In this document: piece after piece, positions 20,093 to 28,889 of the stretch
How positions within the stretch are numbered: position 1 is the first letter of the stretch
How the letters are laid out: every line of letters begins with the position of its first letter
Source of the DNA: Natronoarchaeum rubrum
GTDB taxonomy: Archaea; Halobacteriota; Halobacteria; Halobacteriales; Natronoarchaeaceae
Direction: 5' to 3'
DNA: 64,000 nucleotides
NCBI RefSeq assembly: GCF_024494695.1
Contig: NZ_JANHDP010000002.1
Location: forward strand, 62,001 to 126,000
The notes under the pieces: generated by a model
The model's input: the letters and a program-made list of their open reading frames with translations, nothing else
Told to the model about the DNA's origin: nothing
Databases searched by the model: none
Translations under genes and position numbers: made by a program

Positions 20093-21330
20093 TGTACTAC
20101 GCCTACAAGTATCGTCTCGAGCCGTCCGACGCCCACCGCGAGGAGTTGGACCGACATCGCGATATCTGTAGGCAACTGTACAACCATACCCGCTACCGCC
20201 TCAACGAGTATCGAGAGAACCACGGCAAACTGCCGTCCATGACCACACTTCGATCGGAGCTCCCCGACCTCAAGAAGTGGTGGGTCTGCCTCTCGGACGT
20301 GTACTCGAAAGTTCTCCAAACCGTCGTCGAACGCCTGTTCAACAACCTCAGTAGTCTTTCTGCGCTCAAGCAGAACGGCTACGGCGTCGGGATGCTCAAG
20401 TGGAAGCCACCGCGCGAGTTCCGCAGTTTCACGTACAATCAGTCTGGCTTCAAGCTCGACAAGAAGGGCGGCCAGACTGTGTTGTCACTCTCGAAACTCG
20501 CGGACATCCCGATCCGGCTCCATCGAGAAATACCCGACAACGCCGTACTCAAGCAGGTTACGCTCAAGAAGGAACCGACGGGCGAGTGGTTCGCTACGTT
20601 CGGTGTCGACGTTGACCGAGAGCCACCGAAGAAGCCCGACCGTCCGAAGACCGTCGTCGGGATCGACGTGGGTATTCTGAAGTACGCCCACGACACCGAC
20701 GGCCACGCGATCGAATCGGCCGACCTCTCGGACGAACGCGACCGACTCGAGCGAGAGCAACGGAAGCTTTCACGCAAAGAGCACGGATCGAGCAACTACG
20801 AGACACAACGCCGTTGCGTGGCCGAATGCCACGCCGATCTGAAGAACAAGCGCCGCGACTTCCTTCACAAACTCTCGGCGTACTACGCACGAGAGTACGA
20901 TCTCGTCGCGGTCGAAGATCTGGACGCGAAAGGTCTGGTCGAGCTTGACGGCAACTCACGGAACCGTGCCGGAGCAGCATGGGGAACGTTCCTTCGAATG
21001 CTCGAGTACAAGTGCGAACGCGACGGCACGCATTTTGTCGCGGTCGATCCAGCCGGAACGACCAAAGAGTGTGCGGCGTGCGGTGTCTCGACCGACAAAC
21101 CGCTGTGGGTTCGCGAACACTGCTGTCCCTCGTGCGGCTTCACCGCCGATAGGGACTGGAACGCAGCGTGGAACATTCTTTCTCGCGGTATCAAGCAGGT
21201 AGGAGCGGGACGCTCCGAATCAACGCCTGTGGAGACTGCGCTCCCTACGGGAACCACTTCAGTTCCTGCAAAGCGCGTCATCGAAGCAGGAAGCCCCATC
21301 CTCAAGGAGCGAGCGCAAGCGAGCGAGTAG
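20092..21330 (+). CDS. tnpB: TnpB, IS200/IS605-type RNA-guided nuclease (second lineage)
   Basis: A 412-residue TnpB, different in lineage from the other two: it begins MYYAYKYRLEPSDAHREEL. Catalytic residues are present: Asp in VVGIDVGILKYA, Glu in LVAVEDLDAKGL and Asp in ADRDWNAAWNIL, with zinc ribbon CAACG...CPSCG. The 3' end runs into a GAGCGAGCG-rich tail and GTAGTTCAC at about 21345, the probable right end, so the omegaRNA should overlap the end of the gene. No tnpA is adjacent; an RHH gene overlaps its start. Confidence 0.9.
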   Translation: MYYAYKYRLEPSDAHREELDRHRDICRQLYNHTRYRLNEYRENHGKLPSMTTLRSELPDLKKWWVCLSDVYSKVLQTVVERLFNNLSSLSALKQNGYGVGMLKWKPPREFRSFTYNQSGFKLDKKGGQTVLSLSKLADIPIRLHREIPDNAVLKQVTLKKEPTGEWFATFGVDVDREPPKKPDRPKTVVGIDVGILKYAHDTDGHAIESADLSDERDRLEREQRKLSRKEHGSSNYETQRRCVAECHADLKNKRRDFLHKLSAYYAREYDLVAVEDLDAKGLVELDGNSRNRAGAAWGTFLRMLEYKCERDGTHFVAVDPAGTTKECAACGVSTDKPLWVREHCCPSCGFTADRDWNAAWNILSRGIKQVGAGRSESTPVETALPTGTTSVPAKRVIEAGSPILKERAQASE

Positions 21331-21570
21331 GGTGGGGTAGTTCACTGATGCTCTCGGACACAAATGACGTACACGGCGCCACACGTTCGGTCGTTCGCGG
21401 GACGTGATGAGTTCAGATTGCTCGTGGATGATTTGACGCGTGGCGAACGGGTACTGCTGTTTGTTGATGACGCTGTGTCTGGAGCACAGAACAACCGGTG
21501 TCAACCAGCCAGTGTCGGTGAGCGCTCTACTACGACCGAACTCTCCGAGCGATTTGAACTGCTCAGGTAT

Positions 21571-21750
21571 TCACTCCGTCGTCTCCACCGGCGTGACCTC
21601 CTTCGCCCCACATTCGGGGCACTCCCCCTCGTGTGTATTAAACCGGGCATCACAGTCCTGACACCGGTAGGTCGCGTTCTCCTCGGCAGTTTCCTTCGCA
21701 GTCTGTTTGAACTGCTCGACCTGACGCCCGAACTTCTCGAAGAGTCCCAT
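21571..21750 (-). CDS. Small zinc-ribbon protein
   Basis: A 59-residue protein, MGLFEKFGRQVEQFKQTA followed by a rubredoxin-like knuckle pair CQDCDARF and CPECGAKE. The N-terminal helix is amphipathic. Small zinc-finger proteins of this kind are frequent in haloarchaea and often regulatory. It is too short to stand out by length, but the Cys pairs and a clean ATG support it. Confidence 0.7.
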   Translation of the reverse strand: MGLFEKFGRQVEQFKQTAKETAEENATYRCQDCDARFNTHEGECPECGAKEVTPVETTE

Positions 21751-21930
21751 CGTTCTCTACAATGAGCGGTGCAAGAGGGATAAGCATTCACTGGGAAAGC
21801 GTCCAGTCGATTCGGATCCCGCGTTCTGGCAGCGTCAGTCTGTTCTCTCTGGAAGTATTTCGACTCAACTCTGGGGATACAGGGCGCCTCTCTTGTACGG
21901 TAGTAGCTCACAAGTTTGCTAGTGGGTTCG

Positions 21931-22180
21931 TTAGATACAGGGTGTTCACCTATCGAGAGAGAACTGCAGGATAAACATTACAATGAACGCAGTAACTGCA
22001 CCTGTGAGACCAGACTCAATCGAGGAACCACCAAGGACAACAAATCCGATGAATGTCCCAACTGCAATTGCGATAGGACGGCGAATACTCTGCATAGTTC
22101 TGTGTTCTTTCCTATTACTGAAAGTGTTCTGTAACGAGAAGGTGATTCGCGGGAAGACTCCATACGCGCCCTGTATCTAA
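21931..22180. repeat. Inverted 12-bp repeat bracketing a small membrane gene
   Basis: TTAGATACAGGG at 21931-21942 is matched by CCCTGTATCTAA at 22169-22180. A second copy of the core with different flank (GATACAGGGCGC, 21876-21887) also pairs with 22166-22177, and GATACAGGG recurs at 22259. TTAGATACAG appears again near 26795. Possibly a small non-autonomous element or a terminator family. Confidence 0.6.
21946..22095 (-). CDS. Tiny membrane protein
   Basis: A 49-residue protein, MQSIRRPIAIAVGTFIGFVV then ITS second segment VTAFIVMFILQFSLDR. Two hydrophobic helices fill nearly the whole sequence. The whole gene sits inside the inverted GATACAGGG repeat. No family recognised. Confidence 0.5.
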   Translation of the reverse strand: MQSIRRPIAIAVGTFIGFVVLGGSSIESGLTGAVTAFIVMFILQFSLDR

Positions 22181-22421
22181 TTCTGGAGGTCAGTTCGCTG
22201 CGCTACGTATTAGCCGATTCACTTGCGGATAGATGAAATGAACACGACACTCGTGAGAGATACAGGGATCCACCGGCCCTTCTGATTTCATTGATTCAGT
22301 TACAGTGTATCCGACCCGTCTCAACAATACATCGTGAATCTGCTGAGTAGCCAGCTCATTCGATTACCAGTACACAAAGGGACCCTTGGGGACATCCCAG
22401 ATTGCTGGTAGTGCCATGACC

Positions 22422-23652
22422 CTACCGAGCTTGCTCGTCCCGACCGAAGAGCCCCCAGAACCGCTCTCGGAGTGACTGGGTCCTGGTGGTCTGATCTTCG
22501 AGCTCGTCTTCAAGCTGCTGGCGTTGGGCTCGTTCGTCGGTTAGTTGTTCTGCAAGACGATCACGCTCGGTGGTGAGCTCACGAACTTCGGTTTCGAGAC
22601 GTTCGATCGTTCGGAGTCGGACGTGTTCTCGCGTTTCGATCCGCTGGAGTTGCTCATCCGTGACGACGCGCTGGTTCGTCGTGGTAGCAGACGGACTGGC
22701 GTCGACGTCACTCCCCGAATCACTGGGAGTGTAGAACTCCGATGTCACGGCGATCGCCCGCTCGATCGTCTTCTCGCCGTACGTACTCCCATCGCCGAAA
22801 TGGACGTCGTCCCATTTTGGGCGGGCCAATCCAGAGCGACGAACGAGCCGGTCCATCTGCGTTGGGTCACCACCACTCCAGAAGGCAATGATCGAACAGA
22901 GTGCGAAATCCGCCTCTGAGTGGCTTTCGTAGCCGCTTGTGTTGCCGCCGAAGAGACGCTCAAACTTCTGACCGTTTGCTGCCGCCCGTGCGTTTGCTAT
23001 GAGTTCGTCGTCGGTGAGCGCTGCGGATTCGGCTGGGGCGTCGCCAGTCGGATCGGTGGTATTTGACGAGGTGGTGTCGGCGTCTGTAGAGGATGTCTCT
23101 GTGGCAGAAGCAATGTGCTCGTGATAGATGGTTGTGAGTCCGTCTGAGCGAGGATGAACGTCTGTCGGCGTTGAGTCGACGTGTGCTCCCGTGACGGTGA
23201 AAAAGCGGGCTGTCTCGTAGCATTCGACGTCACCTCGTCGGTTCCGATCGCCAGGAAGCGTTCCCTCGACGATCGTATGGACGCCGGTGCCCGAGGGGCT
23301 GATCTCGGTGAACGAGTCGAGCGCCTCGACGATCGATTCGGCCCAGGGTTCGAGTACTCCTGTGGCTGGATCACGGCAGTCATCGAGGTCGACGCCGACG
23401 AGTGGGTCCTCATTGGTGAAGACGAAGCCAACTCCTGCTATCTCACCGTCTGTGGTCGCTGCATCTCGAGCGGTCTCGAAGGATGTCCACGTCGAGGGAT
23501 CCGTCGCCGACGCGAACTGGCCATTCGTCGGGACCACCGGGATCTTGGTATTTCTTGCCCTCTCGCTCTTGGACGCGCCAGCAGACCCACTGGTCGCGCT
23601 CTGTGAGCGCTGTGGGGAGTTCCGAATGATCTGGGAGTGAAGTGATGCGCAT
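22422..23652 (-). pseudogene. NrS-1-type primase-polymerase-like protein, frameshifted
   Basis: The N-terminus (MRITSLPDHSELPTALTERD, ATG 23652) reads in one frame up to GKKYQ. The rest resumes in another frame at KIPVVPTNGQFAS and runs to the stop at 22422. The join, near 23546-23552, is explained by a small deletion. The body has the plasmid/phage primase-polymerase features VGVDLDDC (metal Asp pair), GTGVHTIVEG and ECYETARFFTVTG, a linker, and a C-terminal coiled coil. As assembled it would be inactive unless the frameshift is a sequence error or is programmed. Confidence 0.65.
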
Positions 23653-23852
23653 TGAGTCGAGTTGGCTGAGAGGCGCGTGAGGGCCGCATAGGCATTTCGC
23701 TTTGCTCGCTTGCGGTGGTCTGGGTTCTGGGGTCGTGGCTTGGATGTCGTGGGATGGGGAGTGTGACTCAATGGGGTGACTAGGGAGATAGATGCGGAGA
23801 CGCAGAATGGTACTGCCGTGCTTTCTGGATCAGTACCGGTGACCACGACCAG

Positions 23853-24310
23853 CCTGAAAGCCCCCGGTGCGCTCGACGGCTGCGACTCGTTGTGCTCCTC
23901 GCTCGCAGTGCTCGCTGTGGTGCTTACGTCGTCTCGCTCGTCGAGCGCACCGGCCCCTTTCGATCCCACCCCGTGGAGTGTGTGGTCTACTGTCGGTCGT
24001 GTACGTCCGGTGTGTGCGCTTCGTCCGCCCGCTCGCCGTCACGCTCGGCCGGACCGTCGCTCGCGCTCTCCGGACGCCAGCGGGTTAGTCAGGCGGTTCC
24101 TGCGCGCCGTCGGCGCTCGGAACTCGCCAGACTAACTCCGCTGGCCACTCGGTCCGGCTGAGACGCCAGGTCACTCACTCCGTTCGTGCCCCGAGCCTCA
24201 CCTCGCTTTGCTCGGTGAGCCGGCGCGCGGTCTTGATTGTGGGGTCGCTCGTGCTCTCGCTCGCGCCCAGCGAGCTGGGCGAAGGCGCGAGCGAGAGCGT
24301 AGGAGACGAT
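23853..24310. repeat. Dispersed long repeat, copy A (diverged)
   Basis: Begins CTGAAAGCCCCCGG and contains GTGCTTACGTCG, CCCCTTTCGATCCCACC and CGAAGGCGCGAGC, all shared in order with copies at 31289 and 41911. It is the most diverged of the three. Like copy B, it ends just upstream of an OB-fold gene (24400). The downstream leader has a perfect GGAGGCGCGCCTCC palindrome at about 24369. No coding potential is convincing. Confidence 0.7.
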
Positions 24311-24399
24311 GTGTCGGAGAGTGTTGAGTTGTGACTCATGTAGGAGTGAGTCTCGGAAAAGACGCGGTAGGAGGCGCGCCTCCGGAGTGTATGACTCCA

Positions 24400-25257
24400 A
24401 TGAGTACTACGAACGAAATCGGTAATGAGCTTTCGGTTGCACAGGCAGTTGAACAAGACGAAGAGCGGTTTGCGGTCGATGAGGAGTCGGCGGAGCTACG
24501 GCCGAGGGTGGAAGCGGAGATACAGGCAACGGTAGATCTGAATCACCCCGATGGGGTGGGACGGGGACTGACACTCGAAGCCGAAGAACGACTGGTGGCG
24601 CGTGAGTGGGAGATCGGGCGGACGCGACACCGGATTGATCGAGGTCATGATGCAGACCGGGAGGCACGGACGAGAGATGTGGTCAGGCAGGGAAGTCAAG
24701 AGCGACGCGAGACGTTCCAGAAACGGGCGGCAAGCGTGGATCCGTGGGCGGATCCAGAGCGAGGCGATCCGAGGACAGAGCTGTCACGGGAGGAGTTGGC
24801 GATGGTGAACACCCAAGCAGGGCGGTTGAGCGAGAAACTCGACGGCTGGACGCGGGCGGCGATCAGTCGGCGGTTGGCTGAGCGGATCGCAGACGGTGCG
24901 GATGTGTTGGGTGCGGTCGTCGGGGTGTTCGAGGAACTACAGACTGCCAACGGACACGTCATTCCAATCGCGGCGGTGGATGAGGTGAATCGAAGCGAGG
25001 TGAGTATCGAAGGCAGAGTAACGAAACTGTGGGAGCCAAGCCATCGCAGTATTGCTCAGGTTGGGTTACTTGAGGATGAGTCGGCGAGAATCAGATTCAC
25101 GGTATGGGAAAAGAGCGAGCAACCGATCGTCCGGGAAGGAGAGACGGTCACGTTCCGAGGTGTGGCCAAGAGCTGGTACGAGGGCCGATGTTCGGTCGCG
25201 CTCACAGGGTGGAGTCGCGTCGGCTTCCCGGATCGGCGAGGACGGACGCTCAAGTAG
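24400..25257 (+). CDS. OB-fold (RPA-like) DNA-binding protein, copy 1
   Basis: A 285-residue protein starting MSTTNEIGNELSV. The first half is a charged helical region (REWEIGRTRHRIDRG, SREELAMVNTQAGRLSEKLD); the second half from about residue 185 is an OB fold (EVSIEGRVTKLWEPSH, AQVGLLEDESARIRFTVWEKS, GETVTFRGVAKSWYEGR) like haloarchaeal RPA-type proteins. It probably binds single-stranded DNA of a plasmid or virus. A paralogue lies at 31781-32686, also behind the long repeat. The ATG at 24391 would add three residues. Confidence 0.75.
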   Translation: MSTTNEIGNELSVAQAVEQDEERFAVDEESAELRPRVEAEIQATVDLNHPDGVGRGLTLEAEERLVAREWEIGRTRHRIDRGHDADREARTRDVVRQGSQERRETFQKRAASVDPWADPERGDPRTELSREELAMVNTQAGRLSEKLDGWTRAAISRRLAERIADGADVLGAVVGVFEELQTANGHVIPIAAVDEVNRSEVSIEGRVTKLWEPSHRSIAQVGLLEDESARIRFTVWEKSEQPIVREGETVTFRGVAKSWYEGRCSVALTGWSRVGFPDRRGRTLK

Positions 25258-25375
25258 CAGAGCTGAGCCCCATTCAACATCATTTATTACTTTACTAAGG
25301 ACGAAACAGCCACTGTAGTAGGTTGCATACTTACCGAAAAGAACTTGTTGTAGAATTTACTATTCCTGGCAGTGT

Positions 25376-25558
25376 ATGGAAGAGATCTCAATCACTCAGC
25401 TAGCGACGCTCTGGTTTGTTGTCCTTATATTCATACAAACAGGTTCTGGAGGCGGTGGCGGAGTTCAGATGGCCATCGGAATCGTTGCTCTTCTTCTCAT
25501 GTATATTCTGCCAGCCATGATTGTCCTTCTCACCGTTCTGCGACTGGCCAATAACTAA
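25376..25558 (+). CDS. Small two-helix membrane protein
   Basis: A 60-residue protein: MEEISITQLATLWFVVLIF, a Gly-rich loop (GSGGGGG), then a second helix (IGIVALLLMYILPAMIVLL). Such hairpin membrane proteins are common in haloarchaeal mobile DNA. No family recognised. Confidence 0.5.
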   Translation: MEEISITQLATLWFVVLIFIQTGSGGGGGVQMAIGIVALLLMYILPAMIVLLTVLRLANN

Positions 25559-25632
25559 TTTAGCTGCACTTGGAGAGCAACGATTCGAGACGTGATCGTG
25601 ACAGGAACTTCCAGCAGTGCTCCCCGGATTTT

Positions 25633-25658
25633 TGCGCCCCTCACGGGTGCGGGGCGCA
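25633..25658 (+). promoter_or_regulatory. 5' hairpin A (GGG loop, CA/TG closure)
   Basis: Stem TGCGCCCC/GGGGCGCA with inner CA/TG pair and loop CGGG, ending 21 nt before the ATG at 25680. Member of the four-hairpin family described in the findings (others at 26318, 27556 and 28838). Confidence 0.65.
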
Positions 25659-25679
25659 GTGCCTTGCAGGAATCACAGA

Positions 25680-26300
25680 ATGGGACATAGAGCACTCCTA
25701 GCCTATGAACGACCGGAAGAATCGTACAACATTCATTACTCTCACTGGGGCGCACTCAACCTCCAGTTAAAACACGACATCGACGACGAGACGCCCTTCG
25801 GAGGACATGACGTCCACGCCGAGTGGGCAGCCGAGATCTTCGAGCAAAGTTGTGGGCAAGAACTCCCCAGTGGTCTCCTCAAGAGCGATGAGCGACCTCG
25901 AACGACGGTCTATCCAGACCCAGAAGCGACTGGCCTCACCAAAGAAGAGATCATCACCCAACACCTAGATTTCGAGTATCACGAAGCATTCTATGTGGTG
26001 ACGACCGAGTTCGACATCACAGCGTACCGGACGCTCTGGTTTGGACTCCAGCACGTCTGCGAGCGCATCAATGATGGCCCGAAATTCGGGAATGGGGCGC
26101 TCCAGACGGTGCGCTGGTACGACGGCGAACCCGTCGGGGATGGACCGCTCCGTGGACGTTTCGAGGCGCTCAAAGACGTCGTAGGTGATCTGATCGACGA
26201 CGACGTTCTCACCCACGACGAGGCGATCGAGTACATAATCGAGAAACTCACCGTCTGGTGTGGCACAGAGCAGGAGTTGGTCGTGCGGACGCCGAGCTAG
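25680..26300 (+). CDS. DUF6735-like haloarchaeal protein
   Basis: A 206-residue acidic soluble protein starting MGHRALLAYERPEESYNIHY, then SHWGALNLQLKHDI. I recall this start as typical of the haloarchaeal DUF6735 family found in mobile DNA (name unverified). No catalytic motif is evident. ATG 25680 directly precedes the conserved MGHRAL start, so the upstream extension is not used. Confidence 0.65.
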   Translation: MGHRALLAYERPEESYNIHYSHWGALNLQLKHDIDDETPFGGHDVHAEWAAEIFEQSCGQELPSGLLKSDERPRTTVYPDPEATGLTKEEIITQHLDFEYHEAFYVVTTEFDITAYRTLWFGLQHVCERINDGPKFGNGALQTVRWYDGEPVGDGPLRGRFEALKDVVGDLIDDDVLTHDEAIEYIIEKLTVWCGTEQELVVRTPS

Positions 26301-26317
26301 CGCTCCTACATTGTATC

Positions 26318-26341
26318 TGCGCCTGCAGGGGTGCAGGCGCA
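26318..26341 (+). promoter_or_regulatory. 5' hairpin B (GGGG loop, CA/TG closure)
   Basis: Stem TGCGCCTGCA/TGCAGGCGCA with loop GGGG, ending 26 nt before the GTG at 26368. Its stem differs from hairpin A at three paired positions yet pairing is kept. Confidence 0.65.
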
Positions 26342-26367
26342 CTCAATTCGTGCCTGTCTGAGAACCC

Positions 26368-26580
26368 GTGCATACTTCTAGTCAAAAGCAGATCGACGAC
26401 GCAGAACAGGCCCTCGAATGGTGGCTCGTGAGCAACGCAGAAGCAGGCATTCCAGAGCTTGCCCTCATTGAGGTGCTTCGGACCTACGCAGAGACCATCG
26501 AACAACTCGGCTACGTTCCGCGGTCGTGGGGCCCGACCCAGCACGTGCCGTACCCGAAAGCGGGTGATGGCCAGCGATGA
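26368..26580 (+). CDS. Small helical protein of unknown function
   Basis: A 70-residue protein, start GTG 26368. It has one long amphipathic helix (QKQIDDAEQALEWWLVSNAE) and a second (LALIEVLRTYAETIEQLGYV). Its TGA overlaps the ATG of the next gene (ATGA), so they form a two-gene unit behind hairpin B. Not recognised. Confidence 0.55.
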   Translation: MHTSSQKQIDDAEQALEWWLVSNAEAGIPELALIEVLRTYAETIEQLGYVPRSWGPTQHVPYPKAGDGQR

Positions 26581-26729
26581 ACGCCGTCCTTCGTGTACTC
26601 CTTGTAGGCTGGAATCGAGCGAGTTCGTTGGTATGTGAGTGTCGCCACTGTGGGACAACCGTCCTAGATGAGAATGAAGCGTGCCCCGCTTGTGATCGAA
26701 CAGCAGTTGTCGTGTACGACGTTTCCTGA
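26577..26729 (+). CDS. Tiny zinc-ribbon protein
   Basis: A 50-residue protein with CRHCGTTV and CPACDRTA knuckles after a short hydrophobic N-terminus (MNAVLRVLLVGW). Translationally coupled to the preceding gene through ATGA. Probably a small zinc-binding regulator or adaptor; not recognised beyond the ribbon. Confidence 0.6.
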   Translation: MNAVLRVLLVGWNRASSLVCECRHCGTTVLDENEACPACDRTAVVVYDVS

Positions 26730-26947
26730 GTGGGTTGGTACAGGGTACAAATCTCCCACAACAGCAGTCCCCGGGTGCGGGCAGTGGAATCGTTAGATAC
26801 AGCCTGTAGATTCAGCGAAGTATCTTAAATAACTGTGGGCGTCACGAGAGACGGACTAGTCAGTGTCGTAGAATGCAGCCAATTTGGATGAACGGGCTCA
26901 ACTCGTGTAAGGAAAGTTTATGTTTTCATCGTTCGTGACTGCAATTT

Positions 26948-27349
26948 GTGTCCGAACAGCCCTCCAATACTGAGATAGATATCGGACTTATCGTCCAGAC
27001 AATATTCGTTCTCGCGGTGGTGATCGGCATCCCTTCGGCGTTTGCGCTCGATGGACAACTCCGCTCTCTCGCTTTCATAATCATAGGCGTCCTGCTGCTC
27101 GTGGGCTTTCTCGTCGTCGGTTACCGCCACGCACGCCGACAGAACTCTCTCCATCAGCACGTCGCTTTTTTAATAGTTTGGTTCGGTGGTATCGCTCTAG
27201 CGGACCGGCTCGAACGCACAGCAAGCGGCCGCCTCCCAGAGCCGATTCCATACCTCTTGGCAATAGGCGTCACGCTCGGTGCACTGTGGATCGGTTCACG
27301 GCTTGCCTACGGAGGTGCACTGACCCGGGCGCTGTTTGGATCAGACTGA
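26948..27349 (+). CDS. Four-helix membrane protein
   Basis: A 133-residue protein starting at GTG 26948 (MSEQPSNTEIDIG). Hydrophobic segments: IVQTIFVLAVVIGIPSAF, LAFIIIGVLLLVGFLVVGY, HVAFLIVWFGGIAL and IPYLLAIGVTLGALWIG. Basic loops suggest a plasma-membrane protein; no family recognised. It is flanked by hairpin-led genes but has no such hairpin itself. Confidence 0.55.
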   Translation: MSEQPSNTEIDIGLIVQTIFVLAVVIGIPSAFALDGQLRSLAFIIIGVLLLVGFLVVGYRHARRQNSLHQHVAFLIVWFGGIALADRLERTASGRLPEPIPYLLAIGVTLGALWIGSRLAYGGALTRALFGSD

Positions 27350-27555
27350 GACTTCACGGTGAGGCTGAACTGGTCAGTCGAGGTCCGGTCACTCCCAATA
27401 CAAGCGTTCTCTGTCGTATTCGCGGATCTACCTCACAACTGTTTCACCGAGGATTCTGTCTAACTAATAGGATCTCAATGGACCCATCTCTGGTCTATTG
27501 ACTGCCCAACGAGTGGTCTGTTTTCTTCTGCGGACGCTCCCGCAGAGAGTGTATT

Positions 27556-27578
27556 GTCCCCTCAACGGGTGAGGGGAC
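27556..27578 (+). promoter_or_regulatory. 5' hairpin C (CGGG loop, CA/TG closure)
   Basis: Stem GTCCCCTCA/TGAGGGGAC with loop ACGGG, 38 nt before the TFB start. It is preceded by AGTGTATTGT, which also precedes hairpin D. Confidence 0.65.
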
Positions 27579-27616
27579 TCGCTCGAAGTGGGCTCCTCGA
27601 AGATTCGGTGAAATAG

Positions 27617-28540
27617 ATGGCAATCAGTGATATCTACGAGACGGCGTTCGACGAAGATGTACAGCAAGAGACGACCACGAACCAGTGTCCCGAGTGTGAT
27701 GGACGAGTCACGACGAACACGGTCGAGACGGTCTGTGAGGAGTGTGGTCTCGTCATCGACGAGCAACGGATCGACCCTGGGCCGGAGTGGCGATCGTTCG
27801 ACAAAGATCAACGAGAGCGGACGGGTGCTCCCCTGACCGTTGCACGCCACGATCGCGGCCTCTCGACGGAGATCGGGCGAGGCATCGATGCGAAGGGGAA
27901 TGGACTCTCTGGTCGAAAACGACGACAGCTCCGTCGGTTGCGGCGTGAACAGACGCGCGGGAAGTGGCAATCGAAAGCAGACCGCAATCTCGCCCACGGA
28001 CTTGGCGAAGTGCGGCGGATTGCCAGTGCACTCGGCCTGTCCGAGACGATTCGTGACCAGGCGTGTGCTCTGTTCCGAAGTGCTCAGTCAGAGCAACTCC
28101 TTCGTGGACGATCGATCGAAGGGATGGCTGCTGGGAGCGTCTACGGGGCGTGTCGGTGTAACGGACTTGCTCGAACGCTCGACGATGTCTCGAAGGTGGC
28201 GCAGGTGACGCAGTCGAGAGTGACGAATTGCTACCAGACGCTGAACGCAGAACTCGGCCTTCCGGCGAAGCCAGTGACACCAGGCATGTTCGTTCCTCGG
28301 CTCGCCTCCGAGCTCGGTATCTCCGATTCGGTTCGTCGACGTGCCCAAGCGCTTGCAGAAGTCGCGGAGGACGGGCAGATTACCACGGGTGTGAGTCCAT
28401 CAGGATTCGCCGGCGCGTGCATCTACACGGCTGCTCGTGAGTGTGAACAGGTGTTAACGCAAGCGCAGGTGGTGGCCGTTGCGGACGTCTCGCCGGTGAC
28501 GCTGCGAAAGCATCGCAACGCGCTCGTAGAGACGTACTAA
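27617..28540 (+). CDS. tfb: Transcription initiation factor IIB (TFB)
   Basis: A 307-residue archaeal TFB: N-terminal zinc ribbon (CPECDGR...CEECGLV, about residues 24-44), B-finger region, then two cyclin-like repeats (about 115-200 and 210-307; KVAQVTQSRVTNCYQTL and VVAVADVSPVTLRKHRNAL are the helix-turn-helix parts). It recruits RNA polymerase to TBP-bound promoters. Haloarchaea carry many TFBs; this one, inside mobile DNA, may redirect transcription to the element's promoters. Confidence 0.93.
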   Translation: MAISDIYETAFDEDVQQETTTNQCPECDGRVTTNTVETVCEECGLVIDEQRIDPGPEWRSFDKDQRERTGAPLTVARHDRGLSTEIGRGIDAKGNGLSGRKRRQLRRLRREQTRGKWQSKADRNLAHGLGEVRRIASALGLSETIRDQACALFRSAQSEQLLRGRSIEGMAAGSVYGACRCNGLARTLDDVSKVAQVTQSRVTNCYQTLNAELGLPAKPVTPGMFVPRLASELGISDSVRRRAQALAEVAEDGQITTGVSPSGFAGACIYTAARECEQVLTQAQVVAVADVSPVTLRKHRNALVETY

Positions 28541-28837
28541 GTCGCGGGAGTTTTTCCAGCACTTGTGGGCGGACGCTGACGCCGTCTCGGTGATTGAGTT
28601 CAAGCGGTGAGAAGCTGGTATCTGTGGAGATTCGAGGTCGTACGTCGACGTGTGGACAGTGGTGAGCCGAGCGTTCCCGTTATAGACGTCGATCGTTATC
28701 CCACTGGGAAGCAATAGGCGAAGTACTGCTCGTTGCTGCCCACGTCCTTTCACAGCCTTGGGTGCCTGCTCTTTCGACCTAGCTCAGGTTGCTACCACGA
28801 GACTCTGACAGAGTGTGCGTTCCGCTGGGAGTGTATT
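28541..28837. other. Gap between TFB and the SWIM gene
   Basis: No gene is supported. Directly after the TFB stop one frame reads SREFFQHLWADADAVSVIEF and stops, which looks like the tail of a lost reading frame. The rest holds only short frames without recognisable features. Confidence 0.4.
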
Positions 28838-28861
28838 GTGCCCCTCACGGGTGCGGGGCAC
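28838..28861 (+). promoter_or_regulatory. 5' hairpin D (CGGG loop, CA/TG closure)
   Basis: Stem GTGCCCC/GGGGCAC with inner CA/TG and loop CGGG, 28 nt before the ATG at 28890. Preceded by AGTGTATTGT as in hairpin C. Confidence 0.65.
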
Positions 28862-28889
28862 TCACTTCAGTGTGGCCCTGCTGAACGAA

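Noticed and set aside
21364..21765. Plus-strand frame of 133 codons starting MTYTAPHVRSFAG
   Set aside because: Its second half is antisense to the zinc-ribbon gene 21571-21750 and reads as low-complexity Arg/Leu; only the first 45 residues look natural, so at most it is a fragment.
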